Source: Patescibacteria group bacterium
Lineage (GTDB): Bacteria; Patescibacteriota; Microgenomatia; UBA8517
DNA: 41,540 nt
Reading direction: 5' to 3'
Assembly: GCA_018823885.1 (NCBI GenBank)
Contig: JAHJHG010000001.1
Location: 172,645-214,184 of the forward strand
Position 1 is the stretch's first letter. Each line of letters starts with the position of its first letter. Under the pieces are notes generated by a model. The model made no database searches, was not told the DNA's origin, and saw nothing but the letters and a program-made list of their open reading frames with translations. Below are positions 7,641 to 15,632 of this stretch, piece after piece. The translations under genes were made by a program, and so were the position numbers.

Positions 7641-8583
7641 AAAGTTTATTAACAAACTAATTTGCCCCCAATGCAAGAAAGACCTGAAAATAAAAAGAAT
7701 ATTCCTTGCAAAAAGGAATAATATTGTCTATGGTTTCTTGAAATGTGAATGTTGCACCTACCCGATCCTAGACGGAATTTTGTTCATTCAAAGAGATAAG
7801 TCATTAAAAACATTCATTGTTTTTATTATCCTTAAAATTATCCCTTTTAAATATTTTACATTTAATCAGTTTATTAATTTCATTTCGCATTTGAAGCTAA
7901 TTAACAAGGAGTGGGCCTCATATTTAATTAACAGGTTTAAACGCAAGGATTTTTTCCCAACAGCAATAGCTTCGACTTGTATAAAGAAAGATGGATATAT
8001 ACTCGATGCAGGATGTGGCATGGGACACTTAATACATTTACTTAAATCAACAATGGCTGAAGAAAATATTTGTGGCCTCGATCACAACCTAGTCAATCTA
8101 TATTTATCAAAAAGCTATGCCTGTAGTAATTGCAACTATATTTATACTCATCTCAACCAAAGACTTCCTTTCAAAAGTAAATCCTTCCAAAACATAATAT
8201 CTTCCGATGTTTTCCATTATATTGCCAACAAAAAACTATTAGGAAAAGAGTTTAAAAGAATATTGACAAACAAAGGTTTAATCGCCCTTACAAATCTCCA
8301 CAACAAGCACTTTTCCCAATATTTTATTGATCCGGTTGATTATCCTGAAACACCTCAAGATTATATTGAATTCTTCCCAAATCTGAATTTTTCTTTGTTT
8401 TCTCAAGAACACTCCCACAAGGGTGTCTTGAAATGGGTAAATATAAAGAATTTTTCAAACAAGGCTGATAAATTAAAAACCTTTACTCTCATTTTCTCTA
8501 AGGACAGAGGGCTTCAAAAAGATATTCAATCAAATCTGGCTACTCTTATTCCTAAAGATTCTCAATTAGTCTCCACAGTTTAA
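7633..8583 (+). CDS. SAM-dependent methyltransferase with N-terminal zinc ribbon
   Basis: A 316-residue protein. Residues 8-50 look like a Trm112-type zinc ribbon (ICPQC then KCECC, followed by YPILDGI). A class I methyltransferase fold follows, with the SAM-binding motif ILDAGCGMGHLIHLL and, further on, LPFKSKSFQNIISSDVFHYI and the post-motif FKRILTNKGLIAL, as in Methyltransf_11 proteins. In glycan loci such enzymes methylate sugars or carrier lipids. It overlaps the preceding glycosyltransferase (ATGCATAA), and its 3' end overlaps the convergent deacetylase by 32 bases. Acceptor unknown. Confidence 0.8.
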   Translation: MHKKFINKLICPQCKKDLKIKRIFLAKRNNIVYGFLKCECCTYPILDGILFIQRDKSLKTFIVFIILKIIPFKYFTFNQFINFISHLKLINKEWASYLINRFKRKDFFPTAIASTCIKKDGYILDAGCGMGHLIHLLKSTMAEENICGLDHNLVNLYLSKSYACSNCNYIYTHLNQRLPFKSKSFQNIISSDVFHYIANKKLLGKEFKRILTNKGLIALTNLHNKHFSQYFIDPVDYPETPQDYIEFFPNLNFSLFSQEHSHKGVLKWVNIKNFSNKADKLKTFTLIFSKDRGLQKDIQSNLATLIPKDSQLVSTV

Positions 8584-9196
8584 ATTTTTCAAGCTCCCAG
8601 GAGTGAAGCCAAATATAAAAAGGCACATTTCCTCTTTTGAAAACATCAATAAGCCCCAGGTGGTCTGTCTTTATGTATTTAAACCTCTTAGCCAAACTAT
8701 AAAAATCCCCACTTTTAACGCACTCTAAAATATCTTTCAGTTGGCTATGAGGATAAATATGCAGATTGGGGTACCATAAAAACTTATTCCGATCAGCTTT
8801 TTTGAAATCAATCCTCCTGACACCCCTAAAATCCTTAAAACCTGTTTCTTTGGCAATTTTCAATATTTCTTTTTTAAACTTTCCTCTGGGCGGACAAAAA
8901 GTAACTATTTTTTTACCAATAATATCTTCTAACTCCTCCTTTCCTGAAACTATTTCTTTCCGGGCGATATCGAGGGGCACGGAGGTTAAATCAATATGGT
9001 TATAGGTGTGGCCACCTATCTCAAAGTTACTAGATAAATAACGAATTTCTTTTTTGCCCAGAGTAGGCAATCCTTCGCTATTTTTAAGAGGGATATAAAA
9101 AATTGCTCTTATACCCTTTTTAAGAAAAATCTCGGCAACTTTCAAATCAAGGGGGTGACCATCATCAACACAAACAATGAATTCCGCTTTACTCAT
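8552..9196 (-). CDS. Polysaccharide deacetylase, NodB/CE4 family
   Basis: A 214-residue protein with the CE4 motifs: VDDGHP near residue 11 (catalytic base and metal Asp), GGHTYNH (the metal-binding HxxxH) and CPPRGKF (motif 3 Arg). There is no signal peptide, so it probably acts in the cytoplasm or on lipid-linked intermediates, removing N-acetyl groups or a related cap. It is short but holds all core motifs. Its 3' end overlaps the methyltransferase on the other strand by 32 bases and it is divergent from the GT2 gene at 9228. Confidence 0.82.
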   Translation of the reverse strand: MSKAEFIVCVDDGHPLDLKVAEIFLKKGIRAIFYIPLKNSEGLPTLGKKEIRYLSSNFEIGGHTYNHIDLTSVPLDIARKEIVSGKEELEDIIGKKIVTFCPPRGKFKKEILKIAKETGFKDFRGVRRIDFKKADRNKFLWYPNLHIYPHSQLKDILECVKSGDFYSLAKRFKYIKTDHLGLIDVFKRGNVPFYIWLHSWELEKFKLWRLIENL

Positions 9197-9216
9197 ATCG
9201 TTTCATCTATTATATT
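9188..9216 (+). promoter_or_regulatory. Promoter for the GT2 gene, short leader
   Basis: TTTACT at 9188-9193 and TATATT at 9211-9216, 17 bases apart. The ATG at 9228 is 11 bases after the -10 box, implying a leader of about five bases. The -35 lies inside the start of the divergent deacetylase gene. Confidence 0.4.
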
Positions 9217-9227
9217 CCACTTAGAGC

Positions 9228-10121
9228 ATGCTTTTCTCAATAATCATACTTACCTTCAACCAAGAAAAACAAATAGGCAAGCTTTTGAATAGGCTGGATA
9301 CCATGTCAAAGAAATTTAATCGAGAAATAATCGTTCTCGTTACAGAATCAACCGATGGAACTCTAGTAAAAGCCAAGAAGTTTTCGGAAAAGATAAAAAA
9401 TGCGAAGGTTTATGAAATAAAGAAAAAAGATTTCAACCATAGTAAAACTCGTAATTTTGGTGTTTCCCTGGCGAAGGGAAAATATGTTTGTTTTGTTTCA
9501 GGTGATGCACTGCCTAAAGTCAAACACTCTTTTGATTATTTTCTTGAGGATTTAAAACTAGATAAAAAGGTAGTCGCAGTCTACACAAAAGACACTCCTT
9601 ATAGAAACACTCCTTTCATCCAAAAACTTGAGGTTTTATGTAGATATGAGCAGCTTGATAAATACACAAATAAAAAGGGAGTTTTAATACAAAATCTAAA
9701 GAAGCCTTTTTTGCCTTATACCAGCGAGAACAAGTTCCTGTGGTATGTATTATCTAATGTCTTTGCGTGTTACAAGCGCCGTTTCCTTATTAACCACCCT
9801 TTTTCGAAAACAAACTACGGAGAAGATGTTTTAATGGGCAAATATATAATCAAAAACGGCTTTACCAAAATATACGATAAACGCTGTAAGGTAATTCATT
9901 CACACATATACACTCCTTATGAATATTACAAAAGGCAAAAGGAGGATTTTTCCTTAAGATATTCAAGGCTAAAATTTAGAGGCAAAGGACTTATTCCGTG
10001 CAAAATTAAGAAAATACTGGCTTTAAATATTCCATTTACTAAAAAATCTTACTATCTAATACAGCTTCTTTTTTACTACCTAATTAAATTAATTGCTCTC
10101 GCTCACGCGAGGGTTTCTTGA
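9228..10121 (+). CDS. GT2-family glycosyltransferase, rhamnosyltransferase-like
   Basis: A 297-residue GT-A transferase. The start FSIIILTFNQEKQIGKLLNRL is the nucleotide-sugar binding strand; DFNHSKTRNFGVSLAKGKYVCFVSGDALP combines the rhamnosyltransferase-type HSKTRN loop with a GDA in place of the usual DxD. GEDVLMGKYI is the ED motif that supplies the catalytic base. The C-terminal 60 residues are basic and hydrophobic, suggesting membrane association. It adds a sugar to a growing surface glycan. The 3' end overlaps the convergent GT4 gene by 33 bases and includes a hairpin that may terminate the transcript. Confidence 0.85.
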   Translation: MLFSIIILTFNQEKQIGKLLNRLDTMSKKFNREIIVLVTESTDGTLVKAKKFSEKIKNAKVYEIKKKDFNHSKTRNFGVSLAKGKYVCFVSGDALPKVKHSFDYFLEDLKLDKKVVAVYTKDTPYRNTPFIQKLEVLCRYEQLDKYTNKKGVLIQNLKKPFLPYTSENKFLWYVLSNVFACYKRRFLINHPFSKTNYGEDVLMGKYIIKNGFTKIYDKRCKVIHSHIYTPYEYYKRQKEDFSLRYSRLKFRGKGLIPCKIKKILALNIPFTKKSYYLIQLLFYYLIKLIALAHARVS

Positions 10122-11279
10122 AGGCTTGCTGTAAACTTTTAAAAGCTGTGTGTAATAGTTATCCGCTGTGTATTTTTGATACTCCTTCATTACCAAAGGT
10201 GCCATTCTCATTGATAAATTAAGCCTTTTACTCCCAATCTTTTCTATTATTGCTTTTAGGTCACTAAAGTCCCTGGGCTGAAAAAATATTCCGGTTTTCC
10301 CATCTTTCACTAAATCAATAAATGGGCCAATCTTAGGAACAATAACTGGTGTTCCATTGGCAAAAGATTCAATCAAAACGAGAGGCATTACCTCAAACCA
10401 AGTGGAGGGCAGTATGGTAAAAAGAGCTTTTCGCATATATGCAAAAACCTCCTTCTGTGGAAGTCTTCCTTTAATTTCAATATTTTCATACTTGTTATAC
10501 TCGGTGATCTCATTTCTTAGATGTCCGTCGCCAATGACCACTAATCTAAACTCTGGCAAAGAGGAAAATATATCAAGGAGCTGAAGAATCCCTTTTTTGT
10601 GAGACAAAAGCCCTACATACAAAAAGTAATCCTCTTTCTCTTTTAAGTTTAGCTTGTGTGGCTTGAGGTTTGTAAAATTAGGTATTACTTTAGTATTTTG
10701 GGTAAAAATATTAGAGTTCCTCAAATAATAGTCTCTTACAAATTTTGAAGGAAATATAAAAGTATCTATGAGGTTAAAAGATCCTAAGTGATAATGAAGT
10801 GCGTGAGAAAGACTATAAAAAAAAGTATAGGCAAGGGATTGATTATAACACCTGTGCAAAAAAGTGGGATAAATAAGTCTTTTGTCCAAACAGTTTGGGC
10901 AAATCTCTCCGCGCCTTATGAGAATGCTTTTAGGAAACATAAACCTAAAACTATGAATTGTTTGGGCAATGGGTACTTTGTATCTTCGGCAAACGTAATA
11001 AGCAGTTGGCGTAATTTGAGGGAAAATATTATTAAAATGGGCTATGTCAGGTTTGAATCTCTTAATTACACCCGAAAGTTCTTTTTCGGTGCTTTTATTC
11101 CAAAACATACCTACCGCTATTTTTATCTTTCTAGTCAAGCTATTCCTAATTTCTCTATTATCCTTAGACCAAATAAAAACTTTATGTCCTTTACTTCTTA
11201 AAAGTTTTGCCAGTGAGTCAAGATAGATTTCTTCGCCAGTTCGATCTCTGTAAAAATTATGAACTAAGAGTATTCTCAC
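10089..11279 (-). CDS. GT4-family glycosyltransferase, second
   Basis: A 396-residue GT-B enzyme. It begins MRILLVHNFYRDRTGEEIYL, a common start for capsule and exopolysaccharide transferases, and has an inserted ICPNCLDKRLIYPTFLHRC segment that may bind a metal through four cysteines. The C-terminal domain has YFLYVGLLSHKKGILQLLDIF, GDGHLRNEI and the donor-binding LPSTWFEVMPLVLIESFANGTPVI. The start is GTG at 11279; the nearby ATGs are out of frame. Role: sugar transfer in surface glycan synthesis. The convergent GT2 gene overlaps its 3' end. Confidence 0.86.
   Translation of the reverse strand: MRILLVHNFYRDRTGEEIYLDSLAKLLRSKGHKVFIWSKDNREIRNSLTRKIKIAVGMFWNKSTEKELSGVIKRFKPDIAHFNNIFPQITPTAYYVCRRYKVPIAQTIHSFRFMFPKSILIRRGEICPNCLDKRLIYPTFLHRCYNQSLAYTFFYSLSHALHYHLGSFNLIDTFIFPSKFVRDYYLRNSNIFTQNTKVIPNFTNLKPHKLNLKEKEDYFLYVGLLSHKKGILQLLDIFSSLPEFRLVVIGDGHLRNEITEYNKYENIEIKGRLPQKEVFAYMRKALFTILPSTWFEVMPLVLIESFANGTPVIVPKIGPFIDLVKDGKTGIFFQPRDFSDLKAIIEKIGSKRLNLSMRMAPLVMKEYQKYTADNYYTQLLKVYSKPSRNPRVSESN
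10096..10119 (+). terminator. Hairpin terminator inside the overlapping gene ends
   Basis: CTCTCGC at 10096-10102 pairs with GCGAGGG at 10107-10113 around a TCAC loop (seven pairs, one G-T), followed by TTTCTT. It would end transcription of the GT2 gene while being coding on both strands. Confidence 0.5.
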
Positions 11280-11307
11280 ATTCTCATTCTATCAAATCCA
11301 ATGAAGA

Positions 11308-11523
11308 TTATTCACTCTTGTCTTGCATCCCTAGAAGCCAGAGGACAGCTTCTTTTTTATACCTGCGGTCGCCTCGGGAATTAATGCGAATAGCAGGAAG
11401 TTTTCCTCGTTTACCCCAACGCTTAATGGTTAATGGAGAAACTCTTAATAGTTCGGCAACTTCTCTGACTGTCAATAAATCTGGAAGTTCGTCTAATCTT
11501 AGTTTTTTCTTTGCGTCAGCCAT
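11308..11523 (-). CDS. Small MerR/excisionase-type helix-turn-helix protein
   Basis: A 71-residue protein made almost wholly of one HTH_17/excisionase-type DNA-binding domain: LLTVREVAELLRVSPLTIKRWGKRGKLPAIRI, then a basic wing (RGDRRYKKEAV). It has no effector or catalytic domain. Such proteins act as small regulators or directionality factors. It lies alone between a glycosyltransferase and the WecG-like gene, both on the same strand, and may regulate the glycan genes. Its recognition helix is close in type to the HTHs in the giant proteins at 19044 and 28679, which may be meaningful or just family resemblance. Confidence 0.78.
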   Translation of the reverse strand: MADAKKKLRLDELPDLLTVREVAELLRVSPLTIKRWGKRGKLPAIRINSRGDRRYKKEAVLWLLGMQDKSE

Positions 11524-11664
11524 AATTTATAGTCGATAGTTAGTATTTTTACCCACTTTGTAGTAGTTCTCAGCCTACCAATTATCTTTCTTAATCACAA
11601 GATATCAAAGGGGTACAGCCTAAGTCAAGGGGCATTTTATCACTATTTTTAGTAAATCTCGTGT

Positions 11665-12558
11665 CTAGTGTGTCAAGCGATGCCAATAAACCTTGAGAGG
11701 GAAAAGAGGAAATGCCGTAAAGATCCTTTTTGCTCTTCCCGGCTGAGTTATGAGTCGCCACAACCACTCTAACCCCAATTTCTCCATTTGTTTGGGTGGT
11801 AATGCCGTTTTCTTGGCCATATAATTAAAAGTTCCACCAACAACCATTGCCCCTCCAATGCTAAGATTCTCCATCCATTTATCTACCCATTTTTCCTGCT
11901 TGGGTGCGCCAAAAGCAACAAAAAGGAGGTGTGGCTTTAATTTATTAATACTCCTAACCACATCTTGTTCTATTTTGACATCTTTCCGCGAAACAGGAAT
12001 GGCGTTTTCGTCAAGCATTGGGCCCTGGGCTGATTCTAAAACAACTTTTTTCAAACTTTTTTGAAGATTCTTTACCGCTATTCCAGCCTCCCCGTCTTCA
12101 CCTCCTAAAAGAAATACTCTCCAACCTTTTTTGTTCGCCAGCTTCATTAACTCAAGAAATAATTCTCTTCCTTTTATTATGTTGAGATCCTTTGTCAACC
12201 ACCTATCGCCAAAGAGCACCGCCAAACCGACCATAAAACCTTGAACCAATAATACAGGGGCTCTCAAAATCTTCCATTTTGGGGCGCGAAACGACACAAA
12301 TTTATACGCCGCTGCTAACCCAATACCATCCGGTAGTGACAAGTTTGCTGCGTTTATAATTCTAATGAGCTCTCTATCCTTCTGGGCTTTTATTACTATC
12401 TCTGGATTGGGTGTAACAATGACAAATTTAGCTTTTTTTGCTGTATTTTTATTAAATAAACTTAGTCTCCCGCGCACAAACCTTAGCGCTCGCACTTTAG
12501 AAGTGCTACTAAGCTTAATTGACAAAATATTGGCTTGTTTATGGGTTATTTTAATCAT
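11665..12558 (-). CDS. WecG/TagA/CpsF-family glycosyltransferase
   Basis: A 297-residue protein with the GT26 family signatures: TPNPEIVIKAQKD, the LPDGIGLAAAYKF motif, GWRVFLLGGEDG and HLLFVAFGAPKQEKW. Family members add a second sugar (often N-acetylmannosamine or its uronic acid) to undecaprenyl-pyrophosphate-linked GlcNAc, making the linkage unit for teichoic acid or a surface polysaccharide. The C-terminal appendage (LEWLWRLITQPGRAKRI) is the usual membrane-docking region. About 35 N-terminal residues precede the core and are basic. It closes the glycan region on its right side and is followed upstream by a 480-base gap. Confidence 0.88.
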   Translation of the reverse strand: MIKITHKQANILSIKLSSTSKVRALRFVRGRLSLFNKNTAKKAKFVIVTPNPEIVIKAQKDRELIRIINAANLSLPDGIGLAAAYKFVSFRAPKWKILRAPVLLVQGFMVGLAVLFGDRWLTKDLNIIKGRELFLELMKLANKKGWRVFLLGGEDGEAGIAVKNLQKSLKKVVLESAQGPMLDENAIPVSRKDVKIEQDVVRSINKLKPHLLFVAFGAPKQEKWVDKWMENLSIGGAMVVGGTFNYMAKKTALPPKQMEKLGLEWLWRLITQPGRAKRIFTAFPLFPLKVYWHRLTH

Positions 12559-13039
12559 AATTTTTCTGACTTTTTCAGACTATGCACGAACTTTTTAACA
12601 TGGTGCACACTTTCTGCCTAATCATGCATAAAATTTGCACTATTGCCGATACACTATGCGTTAAAAATCAACTTATTCTCCAGACCTGTAATATGTCCTC
12701 ACTTTTTTACTGATTATGCTCGAGAAAATACTTATACCGATTATATATTTTGTTTACTTGTACTTACTACAGGTTACTATTTTCTAAAAAGGCAATCATT
12801 AAATTCTGTGAATTGTGTACAATATTACTACGATTTCCAGATACACATATTCCTCTCTTATCCTCAAAGTATCCTCAATTTAACGAGATTGATACGCGGT
12901 TACTATGGAACTCTTAATGCAACCTGTAATATTCCGCTTCGATGTATTTCTGAGAATTCTTTCTTCCAAATATTTAACGCAATTTACTGTTAATTTGCAT
13001 TTTATTTAACCCTCTAGTTATTTACTCAAAGCCATTTTG
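12559..13039. other. Gene-free AT-rich gap between tagA-like gene and mreB
   Basis: No convincing gene or structured RNA is seen. The part nearest the WecG-like gene has GTGCA/TGCAC boxes at about 12584, 12603 and 12636, one pair in inverted orientation, which could be an operator upstream of that minus-strand gene. The open frame at 12643-12993 has no protein-like character. Confidence 0.4.
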
Positions 13040-14077
13040 TTATTTTTTAGTTGTTATGCTTCTTTTCCAAAGTTCAATATTCTCTAACACTAATCCCGTC
13101 CCTCTAACCACACACAAAAGTGCTTCTTCAGCTACATGCGCCGGCACACCTGTTTCCTCTGTCATTAGTTTATCAAAATTTCTAAGTAAACTAGTTCCCC
13201 CACTCATGATTATCCCTTTATCGATAATGTCAGCGGCAAGCTCAGGTGGGGTGTCTTCCAAAACTCCTTTTACTGACCCTATTATTTGCAACAATGTCGA
13301 CCTTATCGCCTCAGTAACTTCACTTGAAGTAATGGTAATACTCCTAGGTAAGCCAAAAACCAAATCTCTCCCTGAAACCTCTAGTTTTTCTTCTTTTTCC
13401 AGCTTCGTAGCCGAACCTATTTTAATTTTAATTTCCTCGGCAGTTTGATCACCCACAATTAAATTATGTTTCTTTTTCAAATAGGCTTGAATAGCCTCAT
13501 CAATTTTTGTACCGGCCACACGTACGGACTTACTTACAACTACGCCTCCTAAAGATATTACAGCTGCTTCAGCCGCACCACCCCCTATATCAACAATCAT
13601 ATGGCCGGAAGGAGCCGAAACCGGAATACCGGCACCAATTGCGGCGGCAAGAGGCTCATCAATTAAGTAGGCGTGGGCAGCACCGGCGGCTAAAGTGGCA
13701 TCAAGGGCCGCTCTCCTTTCAACCTGAGTGCATCCGGCAGGCACACAAACCATCACATCCGGCTTCACGAGAACGTTCTGTAATGCCCTGGGAATCCTGA
13801 TGGGTAGTTCACCTAATGCTTTGTTAATGAAATACTTTAGCATCGCTTCTGTAACTTGGTAGTCAGCGATTACTCCCTCTCTCATGGGCCTCATGGCGAT
13901 AAGAGCTTCAGGGGTTCTTCCCAACATCTTTTTTGCATCCTCACCTACGGCCACGACTTTGTTGTCCTCAGCAGAAATAGCCACGACAGTAGGCTCATTG
14001 GCCAGCAGTCCCTCACCAGCAATCCACACAAGAGTATTAGCAGTTCCCAGATCTATAGCTATTTTTTTTCTGAACAT
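13040..14077 (-). CDS. mreB: Rod-shape determining protein MreB
   Basis: A 345-residue actin-like ATPase. The start IAIDLGTANTLVWIAGEG is the phosphate-1 motif, MIVDIGGGAAEAAVISLGG the phosphate-2 motif and IIMSGGTSLLRNFDKLM the adenosine motif. Length and order match MreB. It polymerises under the membrane and guides cell wall synthesis. It lacks any mreC or mreD neighbour in this window, so the gene stands alone. A standard promoter on the minus strand at 14154-14182 would give a leader of about 70 bases. Confidence 0.95.
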   Translation of the reverse strand: MFRKKIAIDLGTANTLVWIAGEGLLANEPTVVAISAEDNKVVAVGEDAKKMLGRTPEALIAMRPMREGVIADYQVTEAMLKYFINKALGELPIRIPRALQNVLVKPDVMVCVPAGCTQVERRAALDATLAAGAAHAYLIDEPLAAAIGAGIPVSAPSGHMIVDIGGGAAEAAVISLGGVVVSKSVRVAGTKIDEAIQAYLKKKHNLIVGDQTAEEIKIKIGSATKLEKEEKLEVSGRDLVFGLPRSITITSSEVTEAIRSTLLQIIGSVKGVLEDTPPELAADIIDKGIIMSGGTSLLRNFDKLMTEETGVPAHVAEEALLCVVRGTGLVLENIELWKRSITTKK

Positions 14078-14153
14078 TATTTGATATATTTAGATGTTCT
14101 TTATAACCAATACGAGATATAAAAACTTGTCCGGTTTCAATATCCGTCATTGC

Positions 14154-14182
14154 ATTATATTGACTAAAAAGCATTGGAACAA
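14154..14182 (-). promoter_or_regulatory. Promoter for mreB
   Basis: On the minus strand TTGTTC (14182-14177) is followed 17 bases later by TATAAT (14159-14154). The -35 overlaps one arm of an inverted repeat, ATTGGAAC at 14173-14180 with GTTCCAAT at 14214-14221. Confidence 0.55.
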
Positions 14183-14221
14183 GACCTAGACTACACGCCT
14201 AATAGCCTAACGAGTTCCAAT
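14173..14221. repeat. Inverted repeat between mreB and the PEGA gene
   Basis: Perfect eight-base arms ATTGGAAC and GTTCCAAT are 33 bases apart, between divergent promoters. The left arm covers the mreB -35 box and the right arm sits just upstream of the extended -10 for the gene at 14296, so a bound regulator could affect both. Confidence 0.35.
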
Positions 14222-14233
14222 CATGTAGAAAAA

Positions 14234-14242
14234 TGATATAAT
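14234..14242 (+). promoter_or_regulatory. Extended -10 promoter for the PEGA gene
   Basis: TGATATAAT is an extended -10 element (TG, one base, TATAAT). The same nine bases precede both tRNA genes at 15528 and 16300. Confidence 0.55.
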
Positions 14243-14248
14243 AAGCGA

Positions 14249-14270
14249 CCGAGGAATTCGTTGTCCTCGG
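14249..14270 (+). promoter_or_regulatory. GC-rich hairpin in the leader of the PEGA gene
   Basis: CCGAGGA at 14249-14255 pairs with TCCTCGG at 14264-14270 around an eight-base loop, then TGTTTTC. It lies within the transcribed leader, 25 bases before the ATG, and could be a transcript stabiliser or attenuator. Confidence 0.4.
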
Positions 14271-14295
14271 TGTTTTCAAGTAACAAATTCGTAAG

Positions 14296-15516
14296 ATGAT
14301 AAAAATAAGATCCTTGCTTTTCCTTTTAACACTAGCGGTGGTTGTTACAATTGGTACCTTTGTCTTCTATTACGCTCGTGGTTACAGGTTTGATACCGAA
14401 AAATTTAGGTTCATTCCAAACGGGTTATTGGTGACAAAGTCCGACCCTGATGGTGCCCAGGTATTTATAAATGGCGATCTGAAAACGGCCACAAATGCCA
14501 ATGTATTCCTTCCACCTGGAACATATGATGTTTCCATAAGAAAAGAAGGATACATATCCTGGAACAAAAGATTAACCGTTGAAAAAGAAATTGTAACTGA
14601 GGCTAACGCAGATCTTTTCAAGGCCGTTCCATCTTTATCCGCGGTTACTTTTTCTTCCAGCTTTAACCCAGTCCCTTCAAGCGACTTTACAAAAATTGCC
14701 TATGTTGTTCCATTTGATACGCAAAATTTAAACACTCAAGACGATAAAGCAGGCCTTTGGGTATTGGAAACTGTAAACTTACCGTTAGGTTTTGCCAGAG
14801 ACCCAAGAAGAGTCACTGATGGAAACCTAAGCAACGCCTCATGGGAGTGGTCTCCAGACGGAAGAGAAATCATGCTTACGACTAATCTGGGTGTCTTTTT
14901 ACTTGATGCAGGGAATTTTACACCTCAAAACCAAAGAGTAAATATTGCCTCAACAAAAGACGTTATAACCCAAAAATGGGAAGGGGAAAGAAAAACAAAA
15001 TTTACGGCTCAAATTAGAAGATTCCCTGACGAGCTCATTGAGGTTCTTGAAAGAAGATCAAGCTCCGTGCTTTTCTCCCCAGATAAAGAGAAAATACTCT
15101 ATACAGCAAGTAGTTCTGCTACCTTAAACGACAACATTATTAAATCCCTTCCCGGAGCCTCAACCCAACGACAAGAGAGATATATCAAACCAAATCATAC
15201 CTATGTTTATGATATCAAAGAAGATAGAAACTTCTTGATTGACGATAACGCAGAAAATCTCGTTATAGGAAATGAATTACATGATTCTACTAATAGAAGA
15301 CTAACTTGGTTCCCCACTTCCCGCCACCTGGTTCTTGCGGAAGAAGGAAAAGTAACAATTATGGACTGTGATGGTACAAACAGACAAGAAGTCTATACAG
15401 GCAGCTATATTGCCCCGCATGCATTCCCCACCGTCAGCGATGAAAGACTGCTGCTTTTAACGAACCTTGGTGCTGATTCCGGCTCTCCTAATATTTACTC
15501 TCTTACCCTGAAGTAA
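14296..15516 (+). CDS. PEGA-domain membrane protein with C-terminal propeller-like region
   Basis: A 406-residue protein. A membrane helix at residues 5-25 (LLFLLTLAVVVTIGTFVFYYA) is followed by a PEGA domain (about 41-95) with SDPDGAQVFINGDLKTATNANVFLPPGTYDVSIRKEGY. The remaining 300 residues contain blade-like repeats such as ASWEWSPDGREIMLTTNLGVFLLD and LTWFPTSRHLVLAEEGKVTIMDCDG, which suggest a WD40/PD40-type beta-propeller. The topology suggests an anchored outer protein that binds a surface structure or partner protein. Function unknown. The transcript has an extended -10 promoter and a leader hairpin. Confidence 0.75.
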   Translation: MIKIRSLLFLLTLAVVVTIGTFVFYYARGYRFDTEKFRFIPNGLLVTKSDPDGAQVFINGDLKTATNANVFLPPGTYDVSIRKEGYISWNKRLTVEKEIVTEANADLFKAVPSLSAVTFSSSFNPVPSSDFTKIAYVVPFDTQNLNTQDDKAGLWVLETVNLPLGFARDPRRVTDGNLSNASWEWSPDGREIMLTTNLGVFLLDAGNFTPQNQRVNIASTKDVITQKWEGERKTKFTAQIRRFPDELIEVLERRSSSVLFSPDKEKILYTASSSATLNDNIIKSLPGASTQRQERYIKPNHTYVYDIKEDRNFLIDDNAENLVIGNELHDSTNRRLTWFPTSRHLVLAEEGKVTIMDCDGTNRQEVYTGSYIAPHAFPTVSDERLLLLTNLGADSGSPNIYSLTLK

Positions 15517-15527
15517 CCCCTAAAGTT

Positions 15528-15536
15528 TGATATAAT
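15528..15536 (+). promoter_or_regulatory. Extended -10 promoter for tRNA-Arg
   Basis: TGATATAAT, 13 bases before the first base of the tRNA gene. Confidence 0.6.
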
Positions 15537-15549
15537 ACAGTTCTGATTT

Positions 15550-15621
15550 GTCCCCGTAGTTCAACGGATAGAACGGGGGTTTCCTAAACCCTAAATGCAG
15601 GTTCGATTCCTGCCGGGGACA
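15550..15621 (+). tRNA. tRNA-Arg (anticodon CCT)
   Basis: Acceptor arms GTCCCCG and CGGGGAC pair fully with discriminator A. The D arm is GTTC/GAAC, the anticodon stem GGGGT/ACCCT with loop TTCCTAA (anticodon CCT), and the T arm GCAGG/CCTGC around TTCGATT. The CCA end is not encoded. It reads AGG codons. Confidence 0.95.
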
Positions 15622-15632
15622 CAAAATATCAG

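Noticed and set aside
11044-11226. Plus-strand ORFs opposite the second GT4 gene
   Set aside because: The minus-strand glycosyltransferase has clear family motifs; these frames are its shadows.
12643-12993. Open frame of 116 residues in the mreB upstream gap
   Set aside because: Composition is not protein-like, there is no ribosome-binding site and no family resemblance.
14160-14225. Small structured RNA or tRNA-like gene
   Set aside because: Only one long-range inverted repeat is seen; no tRNA arms or known RNA motifs. A promoter-linked repeat is the simpler reading.
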